DNA from: Myxococcales bacterium
GTDB taxonomy: Bacteria; Myxococcota_A; Bradymonadia; Bradymonadales; Bradymonadaceae
Direction: 5' to 3'
Assembly: GCA_007135085.1 (NCBI GenBank)
Contig: SLJM01000220.1
Span: 1-40,032, forward strand
DNA length: 40,032 bases
The translations under genes and the position numbers were made by a program. Positions 17,515-26,538 of this stretch are shown here, in pieces. Numbering within the stretch: the first letter of the stretch is position 1; the number at the start of each line of letters is the position of its first letter. The notes under the pieces are model-generated. The model was not told the DNA's origin and searched no databases. It saw only the letters and a list, made by a program, of their open reading frames with translations.

Positions 17515-17602
17515 CAGAAGAAGATGCCCTCCTATCTGTTGTCGACGAATCTCGACGAAGATTGCGTACTTTTACAAGGTTTTACAGCGACCGCCCTCTC
17601 TT

Positions 17603-18364
17603 TCAGCCGCCGTCTCGCTGATCGGCCCACTCCCGCATTTCTTCCATGAAGCGGTAATGGGTCAGATCCAGGCTAACCGGGGTGATGCTGATCAGGCCGT
17701 CGGCGACGGTATTGCAGTCGCTTCCGGGCAGATCGTGAAATCCCAACTCCGCCCCGCCGAGCCAAAAATAGGCTCGCCTTCTGGGATCGCGCTTCTCCAC
17801 GACGACTCGGCCGTAATTTCTCCGCCCCAATTTGGTGATCTTCGTAGCCGTCTGGGCCGTGACCTGAGGAGGGAAGTTGACGTTGACGAAGGTATCCCGC
17901 GGCATCTGTCGATCGAGCACCGCCCTGGCCAGATCTTGAACGTGTTGAGCCAGGGAATCAAAATTTCGCTCCCCGTATCCGGCCAGACTAAAGGCGATGG
18001 ACGGCACGTCGCACAGCGTCGCCTCGATGGCACCTGCCACGGTGCCGCTATACATGACGTCATCGCCCAGGTTTGCGCCGTGGTTGATCCCCGACACGCA
18101 CAGATCCGGTGGATCATCCAACAAATGGTTGAGCGCGATATAAACGCAGTCCGTCGGGGTCCCGCTGACCGCCATTTGCCGCGGACCGCGCTCTTCGACC
18201 CGCAAGGGGTCGCGCAGGCTGATGGCGTTGCTCACCGCGCTCTGCTCATCACGCGGTGCCACCACCCATACTTCACCGATCGATTCCATCGCCTCCCGCA
18301 GAGCCTGAATACCCGCGGCGTCGATGCCATCGTCATTTGTCACCAGGATAGTCGGTCTACTCAC
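17603..18364 (-). CDS. surE: 5'-nucleotidase SurE
   Basis: 253 residues, the usual SurE length. The family motifs are in order: ILVTNDDGIDAAGI at the N-terminus (the Asp-Asp pair binds the metal), VVAPRDEQSAVSNAIS, VSGTPTDCVYIAL, VSGINHGANLGDDVMYSGTV and VNVNFPP. SurE is a cytoplasmic metal-dependent phosphatase acting on nucleoside 5'- and 3'-monophosphates and polyphosphate. It begins 3 nt after the stop of the small coiled-coil gene upstream, so the two form an operon. The N-terminus immediately before the first beta strand (SRPT) fixes the start. Confidence 0.96.
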   Translation of the reverse strand: MSRPTILVTNDDGIDAAGIQALREAMESIGEVWVVAPRDEQSAVSNAISLRDPLRVEERGPRQMAVSGTPTDCVYIALNHLLDDPPDLCVSGINHGANLGDDVMYSGTVAGAIEATLCDVPSIAFSLAGYGERNFDSLAQHVQDLARAVLDRQMPRDTFVNVNFPPQVTAQTATKITKLGRRNYGRVVVEKRDPRRRAYFWLGGAELGFHDLPGSDCNTVADGLISITPVSLDLTHYRFMEEMREWADQRDGG

Positions 18365-18367
18365 ACA

Positions 18368-18655
18368 TCACTCGTCAGAATCGCTCTTGGACGCCTGGCG
18401 CTTGAGATGGTCCACCTGCCGGTGAAGCCGATCGAGTTCGCGCTTCATGGTGCGCAGATCGTCGCGGGTGGCCAAATTGAACCGGCGAGCGAAATCTTCC
18501 TTTTTTTCGTCCAGTCCGGTCTTAAGGTCGTAAGAGGCGCGAAACGCCTTGGCGACCCCTTTCTGGACCTTCTCGTTGTTCATGATTTTTTGAGCCGTAG
18601 GGCTCTGGAGGGCCTTCATGGCCCCGTCCAAGAGGTCGTCTTTCAAGCTACTCAT
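18368..18655 (-). CDS. Small coiled-coil protein upstream of surE
   Basis: 95 residues, highly charged and helical with no membrane span. The N-terminal half carries KIMNNEKVQKGVAKAFRAS; the C-terminal half (TMKRELDRLHRQVDHLKRQ) has leucines spaced for a coiled coil. It resembles small phasin-like or polyhydroxyalkanoate-type proteins in composition, but that is only a resemblance. It shares an operon with surE (3-nt gap), and a promoter candidate lies upstream. Function unknown. Confidence 0.75.
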   Translation of the reverse strand: MSSLKDDLLDGAMKALQSPTAQKIMNNEKVQKGVAKAFRASYDLKTGLDEKKEDFARRFNLATRDDLRTMKRELDRLHRQVDHLKRQASKSDSDE

Positions 18656-18744
18656 GGCTTCCTCGCCAGGGGACGGAATCGCGAAAATGCGCTCCTTCCA
18701 CAGGCACCAGACAGTCGCTGGCCACCCGCGCAGGAGATGGGCAA

Positions 18745-18773
18745 AAGATTGCTACATAGCCGCTAAAAGTCAA
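18745..18773 (-). promoter_or_regulatory. Candidate sigma-70-type promoter for the coiled-coil gene and surE
   Basis: Read on the minus strand, TTGACT (18773-18768) is followed after 17 nt by AATCTT (18750-18745). The -35 box is strong and the -10 box weak. A start near 18738 would leave a leader of about 80 nt before the ATG at 18655. It sits in the 282-bp divergent gap; for the plus-strand gene at 18938 I see only a TAGAAT at 18895-18900 without a matching -35. Confidence 0.35.
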
Positions 18774-18937
18774 GGCTGACCATGGGCCCACCGCCGCAAC
18801 CCCAGGCCCGGACGACGCCCTGGACCGAGCTGGCGCTTACTTTGATTTATCGACCCAGTTCAGGTAATTCATAGGGGTGGTCCCAGACGTCCCATAGAAT
18901 ATTTTTTTGACAACCACTCTTCCACGGTTTTTCGCCG

Positions 18938-21900
18938 ATGGACAAACCTTCTGGAAAGGTCGTTTCAAACCGGCGCCGCCTGATTCTCAGGATCGGCGCC
19001 GTCGCGGCCGGTTTACTAATTTTATTGGCCGGCCTCCTCTGGCTGGCGACCCCGCGCATCATCGAGTCGATGGTGGAAAAGCAACTGGCCAGCCTGGAGG
19101 CTCGTACGGGGTTGAATATCGACGTTGAATCCTTTGAAACCGTGGGGCGCGAGGGAATCGAAATTCGCGGGCTGTCCATCGCCCTTCCAGACGGCGACGC
19201 TCCCCTTGGCCAGATCGAGGCCATCGACGCCTCCATCGATCTTGTCCAGGCCGCCCGAGGCCGCCCGGCCTTTAGTTCTCTAGACATCGAAGGGGTGGCT
19301 CTGACCCTTCATCGCTATGGCGACGGCACGACCGACCTGGACCGTATCCGCGAAGGGCTCGGCGACGCCGAGGACGATGATGACGAAGGGGATGACGACT
19401 TCGATGTCCTCGACCTCGAAGATCGCCTGGAGGCGCTGGCCGAGCGCGGCCTTCGCTATTTCGGCGGCGCCTACCCCGACCTGGTGGTGCGGCAGGCCAG
19501 GCTGACCCTGACCCACGACGAAGGGGCGCAGCCCTGGCCCATAGACTCAGTCTCCACCGACCTCTTCACATTACAGGGCGACCACAAAAGAGCCCCCTTT
19601 GAGATGACCCTCGCCCTCGACGTACCCCACAGCGATTCATTGCAGATTCCCGAATCGGTCCAGCTCAGCGGCTCCCTTCACCGCCCGGTCTTTGAATCCC
19701 TGCTTCGCGTCGACTTTGAAGACGAACTTCGCGTGAGCAATCTGGCTCGTTTGCCCTTTAGCGAGCTGTCACTGACCGGCTTTGAGGTGGCCGAAAATTA
19801 CACCCTCCTCCTTCGCCAGCCTCGCATCGACTCACGACTGGGCCCCAACTCGGAGCGTCTGGCCTCGGCTCAACAGGTCTCTACCAGCTTTGCCGAATGG
19901 ACCACCGACCGCTCCGCCCTGTCCATCGTGGAGCTCCAGGTCGACGAGCCGCGGGTCTATATCGAATACGACGCCCATGGGGCTTCAAACCTGACCCAGC
20001 TCAATCATATCCTGCGCCAGCCCAGGGCACGCTCTACGGCCGCTCACGCCCGGCGAATCGCCACCCTCATCGACGAGGCAAACCGCGACGATGATGACGA
20101 CGGCGACGACGACGCTTCCGATGCTCCCACCGTCGATCCCAACGATCCCGTGGCTCGGTTCTCCTCGCTATTTGAGGGGCTGCCCGTCCAACAGTGGCTG
20201 ACCAATTATCTGCCACGTCAAACTTCGCTTCGCGACGTTCGAATCGTGGTCGACGACGCCAGAGAGCATGAAAATCTGACTCGCCCGGCGTCGCGATTCG
20301 AGATCACCGCCGAAGTGTTGGAGTTGGAGCACCATCCCCTGCGCGGAATTTTGGAGGGAGACTTCAAATTCCAGGTCATCGCCGGCGACGATAGTGCGCG
20401 AACGGACATCGAATTTCATATTCCCTATCGCCAGGGCAATTGGGACGTCTCCGTCGACATCGACGCATTGGAGCTCGCCCATTTCTCCCAGATCTTTGGA
20501 CCGCGCCTGGCCCAATACCTCCACGGAGGAGAGGTCACGGCCACCCTGGAGGTGGCAAACGCCGGGGAGGATGGCGGCGCCGTCACCCGCTTCGACGGGC
20601 TTCTGGCCTTGCGCGATTTCCGCGTTCATATGCCGGCCATCGCCGAAGACCCCATCGAAGTACCCTCGGCGAGCCTGTTGTTGGACGGCTCCTACGATCC
20701 GGCACTGCCCGTGCCGCCACCGGAACTGGTCTTTAGGGGCTACTCCGTCGTCGACTCCGATCCTGCCGCTGAGGACGAAGACGACGACGCCCAGGAAGAC
20801 CCCTACCCCTTCGATCCTCCCGACCGGGGCGCCTTTGTCATCGACAATGCCCGGGCTCAACTCTCCGATCTAGAGACCCAGTTCAGCCTGGCGATTCACG
20901 GCATCGACGGCACGAACCGGCCCAACCGGGTCACCATCGAGGTCGACCTGGAGCCCACCCCCCTGTCGGCGATCATCGACGCCGTCCCCGCCGCTATCCG
21001 AGGCCCCCTGGATGGGCTGGAGATGCGGGGCGACCTCACCTGGAAATACAAATTGGAGGTCCCCCTCTACGAGGCGAGCACCATGGCCTGGGAGGCCGAC
21101 GTCCATCTGTCACCCGATTTCGAGATCATCTACATCCCCGAGCCGGTCGACGTATTTAAGCTCACCGACGAATTCGAACATACCATCACCGATGAGTGGA
21201 CCGCCGACGTACGATGGGTGGAGCGCGACTTTTTCTATGAGCGCACGGTCACTATCCCCGAGATGACCCCCATCCCGGCCACCTGGATATTGGAAAATAC
21301 AGGCATCGAATTGAGCCGACTCGACGGCATTCGCCGCCAGCGGGAGTGGCCCCCTGTTCCGGAGTGGAGTCCCTATCTGGGATTGAGCCGGGCAGTGCTG
21401 GACAGCCCTGAGTATTGGCTGACCTCTCACGCCCTGGACAAATCAACTTCCCGCCCCCCCTGGGCAAAAGAGGAACGGCAAGCCCCGGCAGAGCCCTCGT
21501 TCGTCGACTCCTTCTTCCAGGGATTCGAGGAGGGCGATTCAGCCGCCGAAGACCAGTTTAATACCCCGTCGACCGAAGACGACGACGCTGCGGGCCTTCT
21601 GATCTACGAGAAGCCCGAACCCCTCAGGCCCCACGAAACTGAAATCCAGGTCGATCCCGATCGCTACGGCCCCTACGTCTTCGTACCGCTCCACCACATC
21701 TCGCCATATATGGTACGCGCCATCCTCACCACCGAGGACACCTCCTTCTTTACCCACGACGGCTTCAACTTTTTGGCCATTCGCCACTCCGTGGAGGCCA
21801 ACCTGGAAGCGGGCCGCTATGTACGTGGGGCGAGCACGATCAGCATGCAATTGGTCAAAAATGTCTTCCTCGACCGAAGCCGCGTCCTGTCACGGAAACT

Positions 21901-22390
21901 GCAGGAAGTGGCCCTGGTCTGGCTTATGGAGAGCGTGGCTGACGTCCCCAAAGAGCGGCTTATGGAGGTCTATCTCAACGTCATCGAATTCGGCCCCGGC
22001 ATCTTCGGAATCAATGAAGCGGCCATGCATTATTTCGGCAAACGCCCTGACGAACTGACCATCTCCGAGTCAGCCTGGTTGGTCAGTATCGTGCCCAACC
22101 CCAAGCGCTATCATCAATATTACGATCGCGGCGAAATCACGCCCGGTTGGTTTCGGCGCATGTCGCGTTATATTCGTGCCATGTATAATCGGGACCGCAT
22201 CACCGAAGTGGAAATGGAAGCCGCATTGGAGATTGTGCCCCAGTTCTATATCCCTGAAGATGGTGATCCCCTGCTGCGAGAAGACGCCGGCGAAGTGGTC
22301 CCCTCCGTGGAGCCCGATCAGGCGGTGACCACTGATGAGGACGGCGACGCAGGTGACGAAGCCGAACCGGCAGTTCCTCTCTTCGATTAA
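18938..22390 (+). CDS. AsmA-like protein fused to a GT51 peptidoglycan glycosyltransferase
   Basis: 1150 residues. A membrane anchor (residues ~12-35, LILRIGAVAAGLLILLAGLL) is followed by about 850 residues of AsmA/DUF748-like beta-rich sequence (for example GLNIDVESFE, IEIRGLSI, then repeated strands), broken by three acidic linkers (DDDDEGDDDFD, DDDDDGDDD, EDEDDDAQED). The C-terminal ~200 residues are a glycosyltransferase 51 domain: TTEDTSFFTHDGF with catalytic E933, RGASTISMQLVKN (from ~963), RKLQEV with E990, MEVYLNVIEFGPGIFGI and ISESAWLVSIVPNPKRY. No transpeptidase domain follows, so it would only polymerise lipid II glycan strands in the periplasm. AsmA-like proteins are bridge-like lipid carriers or envelope scaffolds; the fusion is uncommon. 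It stands alone with its own upstream region. An acidic tail closes the protein. Confidence 0.88.
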   Translation: MDKPSGKVVSNRRRLILRIGAVAAGLLILLAGLLWLATPRIIESMVEKQLASLEARTGLNIDVESFETVGREGIEIRGLSIALPDGDAPLGQIEAIDASIDLVQAARGRPAFSSLDIEGVALTLHRYGDGTTDLDRIREGLGDAEDDDDEGDDDFDVLDLEDRLEALAERGLRYFGGAYPDLVVRQARLTLTHDEGAQPWPIDSVSTDLFTLQGDHKRAPFEMTLALDVPHSDSLQIPESVQLSGSLHRPVFESLLRVDFEDELRVSNLARLPFSELSLTGFEVAENYTLLLRQPRIDSRLGPNSERLASAQQVSTSFAEWTTDRSALSIVELQVDEPRVYIEYDAHGASNLTQLNHILRQPRARSTAAHARRIATLIDEANRDDDDDGDDDASDAPTVDPNDPVARFSSLFEGLPVQQWLTNYLPRQTSLRDVRIVVDDAREHENLTRPASRFEITAEVLELEHHPLRGILEGDFKFQVIAGDDSARTDIEFHIPYRQGNWDVSVDIDALELAHFSQIFGPRLAQYLHGGEVTATLEVANAGEDGGAVTRFDGLLALRDFRVHMPAIAEDPIEVPSASLLLDGSYDPALPVPPPELVFRGYSVVDSDPAAEDEDDDAQEDPYPFDPPDRGAFVIDNARAQLSDLETQFSLAIHGIDGTNRPNRVTIEVDLEPTPLSAIIDAVPAAIRGPLDGLEMRGDLTWKYKLEVPLYEASTMAWEADVHLSPDFEIIYIPEPVDVFKLTDEFEHTITDEWTADVRWVERDFFYERTVTIPEMTPIPATWILENTGIELSRLDGIRRQREWPPVPEWSPYLGLSRAVLDSPEYWLTSHALDKSTSRPPWAKEERQAPAEPSFVDSFFQGFEEGDSAAEDQFNTPSTEDDDAAGLLIYEKPEPLRPHETEIQVDPDRYGPYVFVPLHHISPYMVRAILTTEDTSFFTHDGFNFLAIRHSVEANLEAGRYVRGASTISMQLVKNVFLDRSRVLSRKLQEVALVWLMESVADVPKERLMEVYLNVIEFGPGIFGINEAAMHYFGKRPDELTISESAWLVSIVPNPKRYHQYYDRGEITPGWFRRMSRYIRAMYNRDRITEVEMEAALEIVPQFYIPEDGDPLLREDAGEVVPSVEPDQAVTTDEDGDAGDEAEPAVPLFD

Positions 22391-22487
22391 CCGATCGCGC
22401 TGGAATACGGGGACCCTCACTGGAACTTTCAACCTGGTGGGCCCCGTGACTATTGCTCCTTTGAGATAACTGGATAAACGATAGGTC

Positions 22488-24548
22488 ATGCACCAAGCAG
22501 GCAAGCCAAATAGCCCCTCCATGAAGTCCATCGAGGGCCTGGTACAGCGATTCGAGCGACGGCTGCGCCTGCAGCGTATCGTCACGGGGGTCGTCGAAGG
22601 CGGCGCGCTCGGTCTGATGATCGCCGGCCTGTCCATCGCTGCCGTGCGCACGGGCTGGGCCGATCCGGTCATGTTGTGGTTTGCCCTGAGTTCGGCGCTG
22701 ATCTGCACCGCCGCCGGGGCGTTGATTCGAGGCTCCCAGCCCATCGACACCGTCGCCGCTGCCCAACAGATCGACCGAACCCACGGACTCCACGACCGCC
22801 TTTCAACAGCCATCTCCCTGGCTCGTCGCGATGTCCTCGGCGACGATGATCGAGCCTTCGTAAGCGCCCAATTACAGGACGCCCTGCGCCACGTCGACGG
22901 CGTCGACCCCCGTCGGGCTGCCCCCTGGAAGAGACCACCCGATCTCTTCTTGCTCGGATTGGCCGGTTTGGCTGTGCTCTCCATTGGACTGTTGCCCGTT
23001 CCCGACCACGAACAGCCCCTGCCCGAGACCTTCGCCGCCACCTACGGACAGGTCCTCGATGGCGCCACTCTGGCCATGGAGCGCGACCGGTTGAACGAGC
23101 TGCGGCGCCGACTCGATGAATTACCTGATGACAAAGCCGAAGCCATCGCCGACGAGATCGAAGCGCTCTTAGACGCCGTGGAAAATCGCCAGATCTCGGA
23201 ACGAGAATTTCTGGAGCAGATCGAAGCGCTCCTCCAGGACCATTTCGGTGACGACAGCGACGCCCGCGAATTGGAGACCCTCGCCCAGGCCCTGGCCGAA
23301 GCAGCCCTCGACTCCAGGAGTGAGCACGACGAGGCCCTGGGCGAAGATTTGCCCGAATTGGAGCAGGCCATGGAGGCCCTCGAAGAGGGTGATTTTCAGG
23401 CCGCCTCCGAGGCCTTGGCCGAGCTGGCCGACCGAATCGACACAGAGGGCATCGACCCCGATGACGCCGAACGGCTCGCCGATTTTCTCGAGACCTTCGC
23501 CGAAAACCTGGACAGCCGCGACGAGCGCCTCCAGGAACTCTTCGAGGAGCACCGCGACACCTTCGAGGAGCTCGCCGAGCAATTCGACAACGACGGCGGC
23601 ATGGACGAACAGCTCTTAGAGGACGCCCGCCAGCAGGCCGAAAACGCGCAGCAAGAGCGCGACGCCTATAATGAATCCGACGCCCGCCGCCAATTGGAGC
23701 AGCTCTCCCGTGAATTGGAGCAGACCGCCGAGGAATTGCGCGACCAGGCCGAGCAGGATCGCCAGGACGGTGACGACGGCCAGGATGGCCAGCCTGACGG
23801 CGGCGACGAAAGGGAAGGTCCTGCTCAGGCCCACGAAGACGCCCCGGACGACGCCGAGCGCATCGAGCCCGGCCAGAGTGACGACGGCGATAATGACCGC
23901 CCGGACTACAGGAACGAAATCGGCCGCCAGCTCGACGACGTCTCTCGCCAGCTTGAGGAGATGGACCGCCAGAAGCAGCGACAGCAACAACGGGAGCAAG
24001 CCCGCCGACAACTCGAGGAGATGCGCGAGAGCATGTCGCGAAGCGGCGGCGACTCCGAACAAGACCAGCGTCGTGGCGAGCAGATGGAAGACTATATGGA
24101 TCGCGCTCGCGGCGAGCAGCAAGAAGGTGAAAGCCAGTCCGGCGGCGGCGATGACGGCGAAGAGGGCCTGGATCAGATCGCCGATGGACAGGGCGACTCT
24201 CCTCACGATGGCGGTGAGGGCGGTGAAGACGGCCAAGGCGCTGACGCCGCCGGCAGTGGCGGTCCGGAAGACGATGACGGCCTCCTCGACGACGGCGACG
24301 GCAGCGGCGACGACATCGAATTCGCCCACCGTGACGAACAACTCTCCGGCACAGAAGGTGAAGAAGGCCCCACTCGCTCCGAGATCATCCGAAGCGCCAG
24401 CGAAGAAGGTTTTGCCACCGTGGACTATCAGGACGTCTACGCCGATTATGAAGCCATCGCCGAAGAGGTTATGGAGCGCGAGGACGTCCCCGACGGCTAT
24501 CGCTACTATATCAAGCGTTATTTTCAGCTCATTCGACCGGCGCAATAA
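22488..24548 (+). CDS. Membrane-anchored coiled-coil protein of a MoxR/VWA operon (DUF4175-like)
   Basis: 686 residues. The N-terminus has two membrane helices (GALGLMIAGLSIAAVRTG and MLWFALSSALICTAAGALI), with a third near residue 150 (LFLLGLAGLAVLSIGLLPV). The rest is a long, very charged helical region: heptad-rich coiled coil (~200-440) and a low-complexity DGQDGQ/EGGEDG section (~440-630). The C-terminus (YQDVYADYEAIAEEVMERED then YRYYIKRYFQLIRP) is globular; similar tails occur in proteins encoded beside MoxR genes in Myxococcota and Planctomycetes. It is the first gene of a tight operon with moxR (23 nt apart). Its likely role is as a partner or scaffold of the MoxR system; exact function unknown. 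Confidence 0.75.
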   Translation: MHQAGKPNSPSMKSIEGLVQRFERRLRLQRIVTGVVEGGALGLMIAGLSIAAVRTGWADPVMLWFALSSALICTAAGALIRGSQPIDTVAAAQQIDRTHGLHDRLSTAISLARRDVLGDDDRAFVSAQLQDALRHVDGVDPRRAAPWKRPPDLFLLGLAGLAVLSIGLLPVPDHEQPLPETFAATYGQVLDGATLAMERDRLNELRRRLDELPDDKAEAIADEIEALLDAVENRQISEREFLEQIEALLQDHFGDDSDARELETLAQALAEAALDSRSEHDEALGEDLPELEQAMEALEEGDFQAASEALAELADRIDTEGIDPDDAERLADFLETFAENLDSRDERLQELFEEHRDTFEELAEQFDNDGGMDEQLLEDARQQAENAQQERDAYNESDARRQLEQLSRELEQTAEELRDQAEQDRQDGDDGQDGQPDGGDEREGPAQAHEDAPDDAERIEPGQSDDGDNDRPDYRNEIGRQLDDVSRQLEEMDRQKQRQQQREQARRQLEEMRESMSRSGGDSEQDQRRGEQMEDYMDRARGEQQEGESQSGGGDDGEEGLDQIADGQGDSPHDGGEGGEDGQGADAAGSGGPEDDDGLLDDGDGSGDDIEFAHRDEQLSGTEGEEGPTRSEIIRSASEEGFATVDYQDVYADYEAIAEEVMEREDVPDGYRYYIKRYFQLIRPAQ

Positions 24549-24571
24549 TCAACACACCGCGGAGTTTGTGA

Positions 24572-25585
24572 ATGGCCCCCGAGAAATCACCGGTGAGTAA
24601 TCCGGAAGAGCAAGTCCAGGAATTTCAAAAAGATTGCGGACGAATCCGCGAAGAAATCGGCAAGATGATCGTCGGCAACCGGGACATCATCGACGGCGCG
24701 ATCATGGTCATGATGGCCGGCGGCAACGTCCTCCTCGAGGGCGTGCCGGGCCTGGGAAAGACCATGCTCGTACGTACCTTGAGCCAGGTCCTCGGCCTCG
24801 ATTTTTCGCGGATTCAATTTACGCCGGACCTGATGCCCTCCGATATTTTGGGGGCGACGATCATCGTCGAGGAAGAGGACGGCTCCAAGCATTTCCGCTT
24901 CGAGAAAGGCCCCATATTTAGCCACATCATCCTCGCCGACGAGATCAACCGGGCCACCCCCAAGACCCAGTCGGCGATGCTCGAGGCCATGCAGGAGCGT
25001 AGCGTCACCGTCGGCAATACGACCCACAAGCTCGATCCGCCGGTCTTCGTCCTCGCCACCCAGAACCCCCTGGAAATGGAGGGCACCTATCCCTTGCCGG
25101 AGGCTCAACTGGACCGGTTTTTATTCAAGCTGACCATTCGCTTTCCCGACCTGGACGACCTGCACACCATCATGGACCGCACCACTCAGGCCGACACCCC
25201 CGAGGTGGAGCGAGTCGTCGACCGGGATCGAATCCTGGCCATGCGCACTCTGGTACGGCACGTCCCGGTGGCCCGCCACGTCCAGGACTACGCTCTGCGC
25301 ATCCTCCAGGCCACTCACCCGGACCACCCGAACGCTCCGGAGATGACCAAACGCTATGCTCGCTTTGGTTCGTCTCCTCGCGGCGCCCAGGCCATATTGA
25401 GCACCGCCCGGGTTCACGCCCTGATGGACGGACGATTCAACGTCTCCTGCGAGGACGTGCGCCACACCGCCGTGCCCGCCCTTCGCCACCGGATCATCCT
25501 CAACTTCGAGGGCGAAGCCGAGGGGATCGAGGCCGACCAGATATTGGACGCCATCTTTGAGGAAACGCCGGAGTCCAAGTCGTGA
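24572..25585 (+). CDS. moxR: MoxR-family AAA+ ATPase
   Basis: 337 residues. Walker A is GVPGLGKT (57-64); Walker B and the following helix are ILADEINRATPKTQSAMLEAMQE in two pieces, ILADEINR and TQSAMLEAMQE. Sensor and arginine-finger segments follow (VLATQNPLEMEGTYPLPEAQ, LDRFLFKL). The C-terminal lid (RHVPVARHVQDYALRIL, SPRGAQAILSTARVHALMDGR) is typical. MoxR proteins are cytoplasmic AAA+ chaperones that work with VWA proteins to mature protein complexes or envelope components. The DUF58 and VWA partners are the next three genes in the operon. Confidence 0.96.
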   Translation: MAPEKSPVSNPEEQVQEFQKDCGRIREEIGKMIVGNRDIIDGAIMVMMAGGNVLLEGVPGLGKTMLVRTLSQVLGLDFSRIQFTPDLMPSDILGATIIVEEEDGSKHFRFEKGPIFSHIILADEINRATPKTQSAMLEAMQERSVTVGNTTHKLDPPVFVLATQNPLEMEGTYPLPEAQLDRFLFKLTIRFPDLDDLHTIMDRTTQADTPEVERVVDRDRILAMRTLVRHVPVARHVQDYALRILQATHPDHPNAPEMTKRYARFGSSPRGAQAILSTARVHALMDGRFNVSCEDVRHTAVPALRHRIILNFEGEAEGIEADQILDAIFEETPESKS

Positions 25586-25625
25586 TCGCCCTCGCTGGTT
25601 CTGATCTTTAAACCGGGAAGTCCCC

Positions 25626-26525
25626 ATGGCACAGGCCGCGCCACAATCTGCCGATGCCTTCGACGAGGCGTTCCTCAAAAAGTTGGAATACCTCTATATC
25701 GTCTCCCAGAAAATCGCCGCCGGAAAGCATAAGGCCAAGCGCAAGATGCGGCTCGTCGGCAGCGGCATCGACTTCGCCGATCACCGCCAATATTCGCCGG
25801 GCGACGACGTGCGAAACCTGGACTGGCGGGTCTACAACCGCACGGAAAAACTATTCTTGAAGCTCTACGAGGAAGAAGAAGATCTCCATATCTACTTCCT
25901 CGTCGACACCAGCCGATCCATGCACCTCGGGGCGCCCAACAAATGGAATCGGGCCCGCCAGGTCGCCGCCGCCCTGGCTTATATTGGTCTGTCGAACCTG
26001 GACCGGGTCAGCGTCGTACCTTTCGCCTCCAAGATCACGGACCGCATGGCTCCCACCCGCGGCCGTGCCCAGATCTTCAAGGTCTTCGACTTCCTCGACC
26101 GCGCCCAGCCCGGCGAGCAGACCACCCTCAAATCGGCGTTCAAGACCTTCGTCAGCCAGAACAAACGGGCCGGCCTGGCCGTGGTCATCTCCGACTTCTA
26201 CGACCCCGAGGGATTCGAAGAGGGCCTCAACATCCTGCGCTACCACCGCTTCGAGCCCATGGTCATCCAGCTCTTCGACGAGCGCGAACTCTCCTTCGAC
26301 CTGCAGGGCGACGTAGAGCTCATCGACTGCGAAACCGGCGAGCCCCGCCAGATCACGGTCACCCCGGCGATGATGCGAGAATATACCCGCGTCTTCGAGG
26401 AATTCTGCCAGGAACTCGAGACCTACTGCACCCAACGCCAGATCCTCTATTTCCGCTCCCCGATCCAACAATCCTTCGAGGACCTGGTCCTCAAGATCTT
26501 CCGCGCCGGAGGATTCTTAAAATGA
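25626..26525 (+). CDS. DUF58 protein with VWA-like fold
   Basis: 299 residues. The DUF58 signature is clear: GSGIDFADHRQYSPGDDVRN then LDWRVYNRTEKLFLKLYEEE. A VWA fold follows with a MIDAS metal-ion site, DTSRS, near residue 96. No membrane span is seen, so it is cytoplasmic. GGGAAG lies ahead of the ATG. DUF58 proteins are standard partners of MoxR ATPases and link the ATPase to membrane VWA proteins; here the BatA-like gene starts 14 nt later. The family is known from BatI/aerotolerance-type operons, though no specific substrate is established. Confidence 0.93.
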   Translation: MAQAAPQSADAFDEAFLKKLEYLYIVSQKIAAGKHKAKRKMRLVGSGIDFADHRQYSPGDDVRNLDWRVYNRTEKLFLKLYEEEEDLHIYFLVDTSRSMHLGAPNKWNRARQVAAALAYIGLSNLDRVSVVPFASKITDRMAPTRGRAQIFKVFDFLDRAQPGEQTTLKSAFKTFVSQNKRAGLAVVISDFYDPEGFEEGLNILRYHRFEPMVIQLFDERELSFDLQGDVELIDCETGEPRQITVTPAMMREYTRVFEEFCQELETYCTQRQILYFRSPIQQSFEDLVLKIFRAGGFLK

Positions 26526-26538
26526 AGGACTCGAAACT

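Noticed and set aside
17504-18766. 420-residue open frame on the plus strand
   Set aside because: It runs through the MITE end, surE and the coiled-coil gene in antisense. surE motifs fix the minus strand as coding.
23616-24545. Hydrophobic 309-residue minus-strand frame that looks like a membrane protein
   Set aside because: It is the complement of the charged, low-complexity region of the 22488-24548 protein; Asp/Glu codons read backwards as Val/Leu/Phe.
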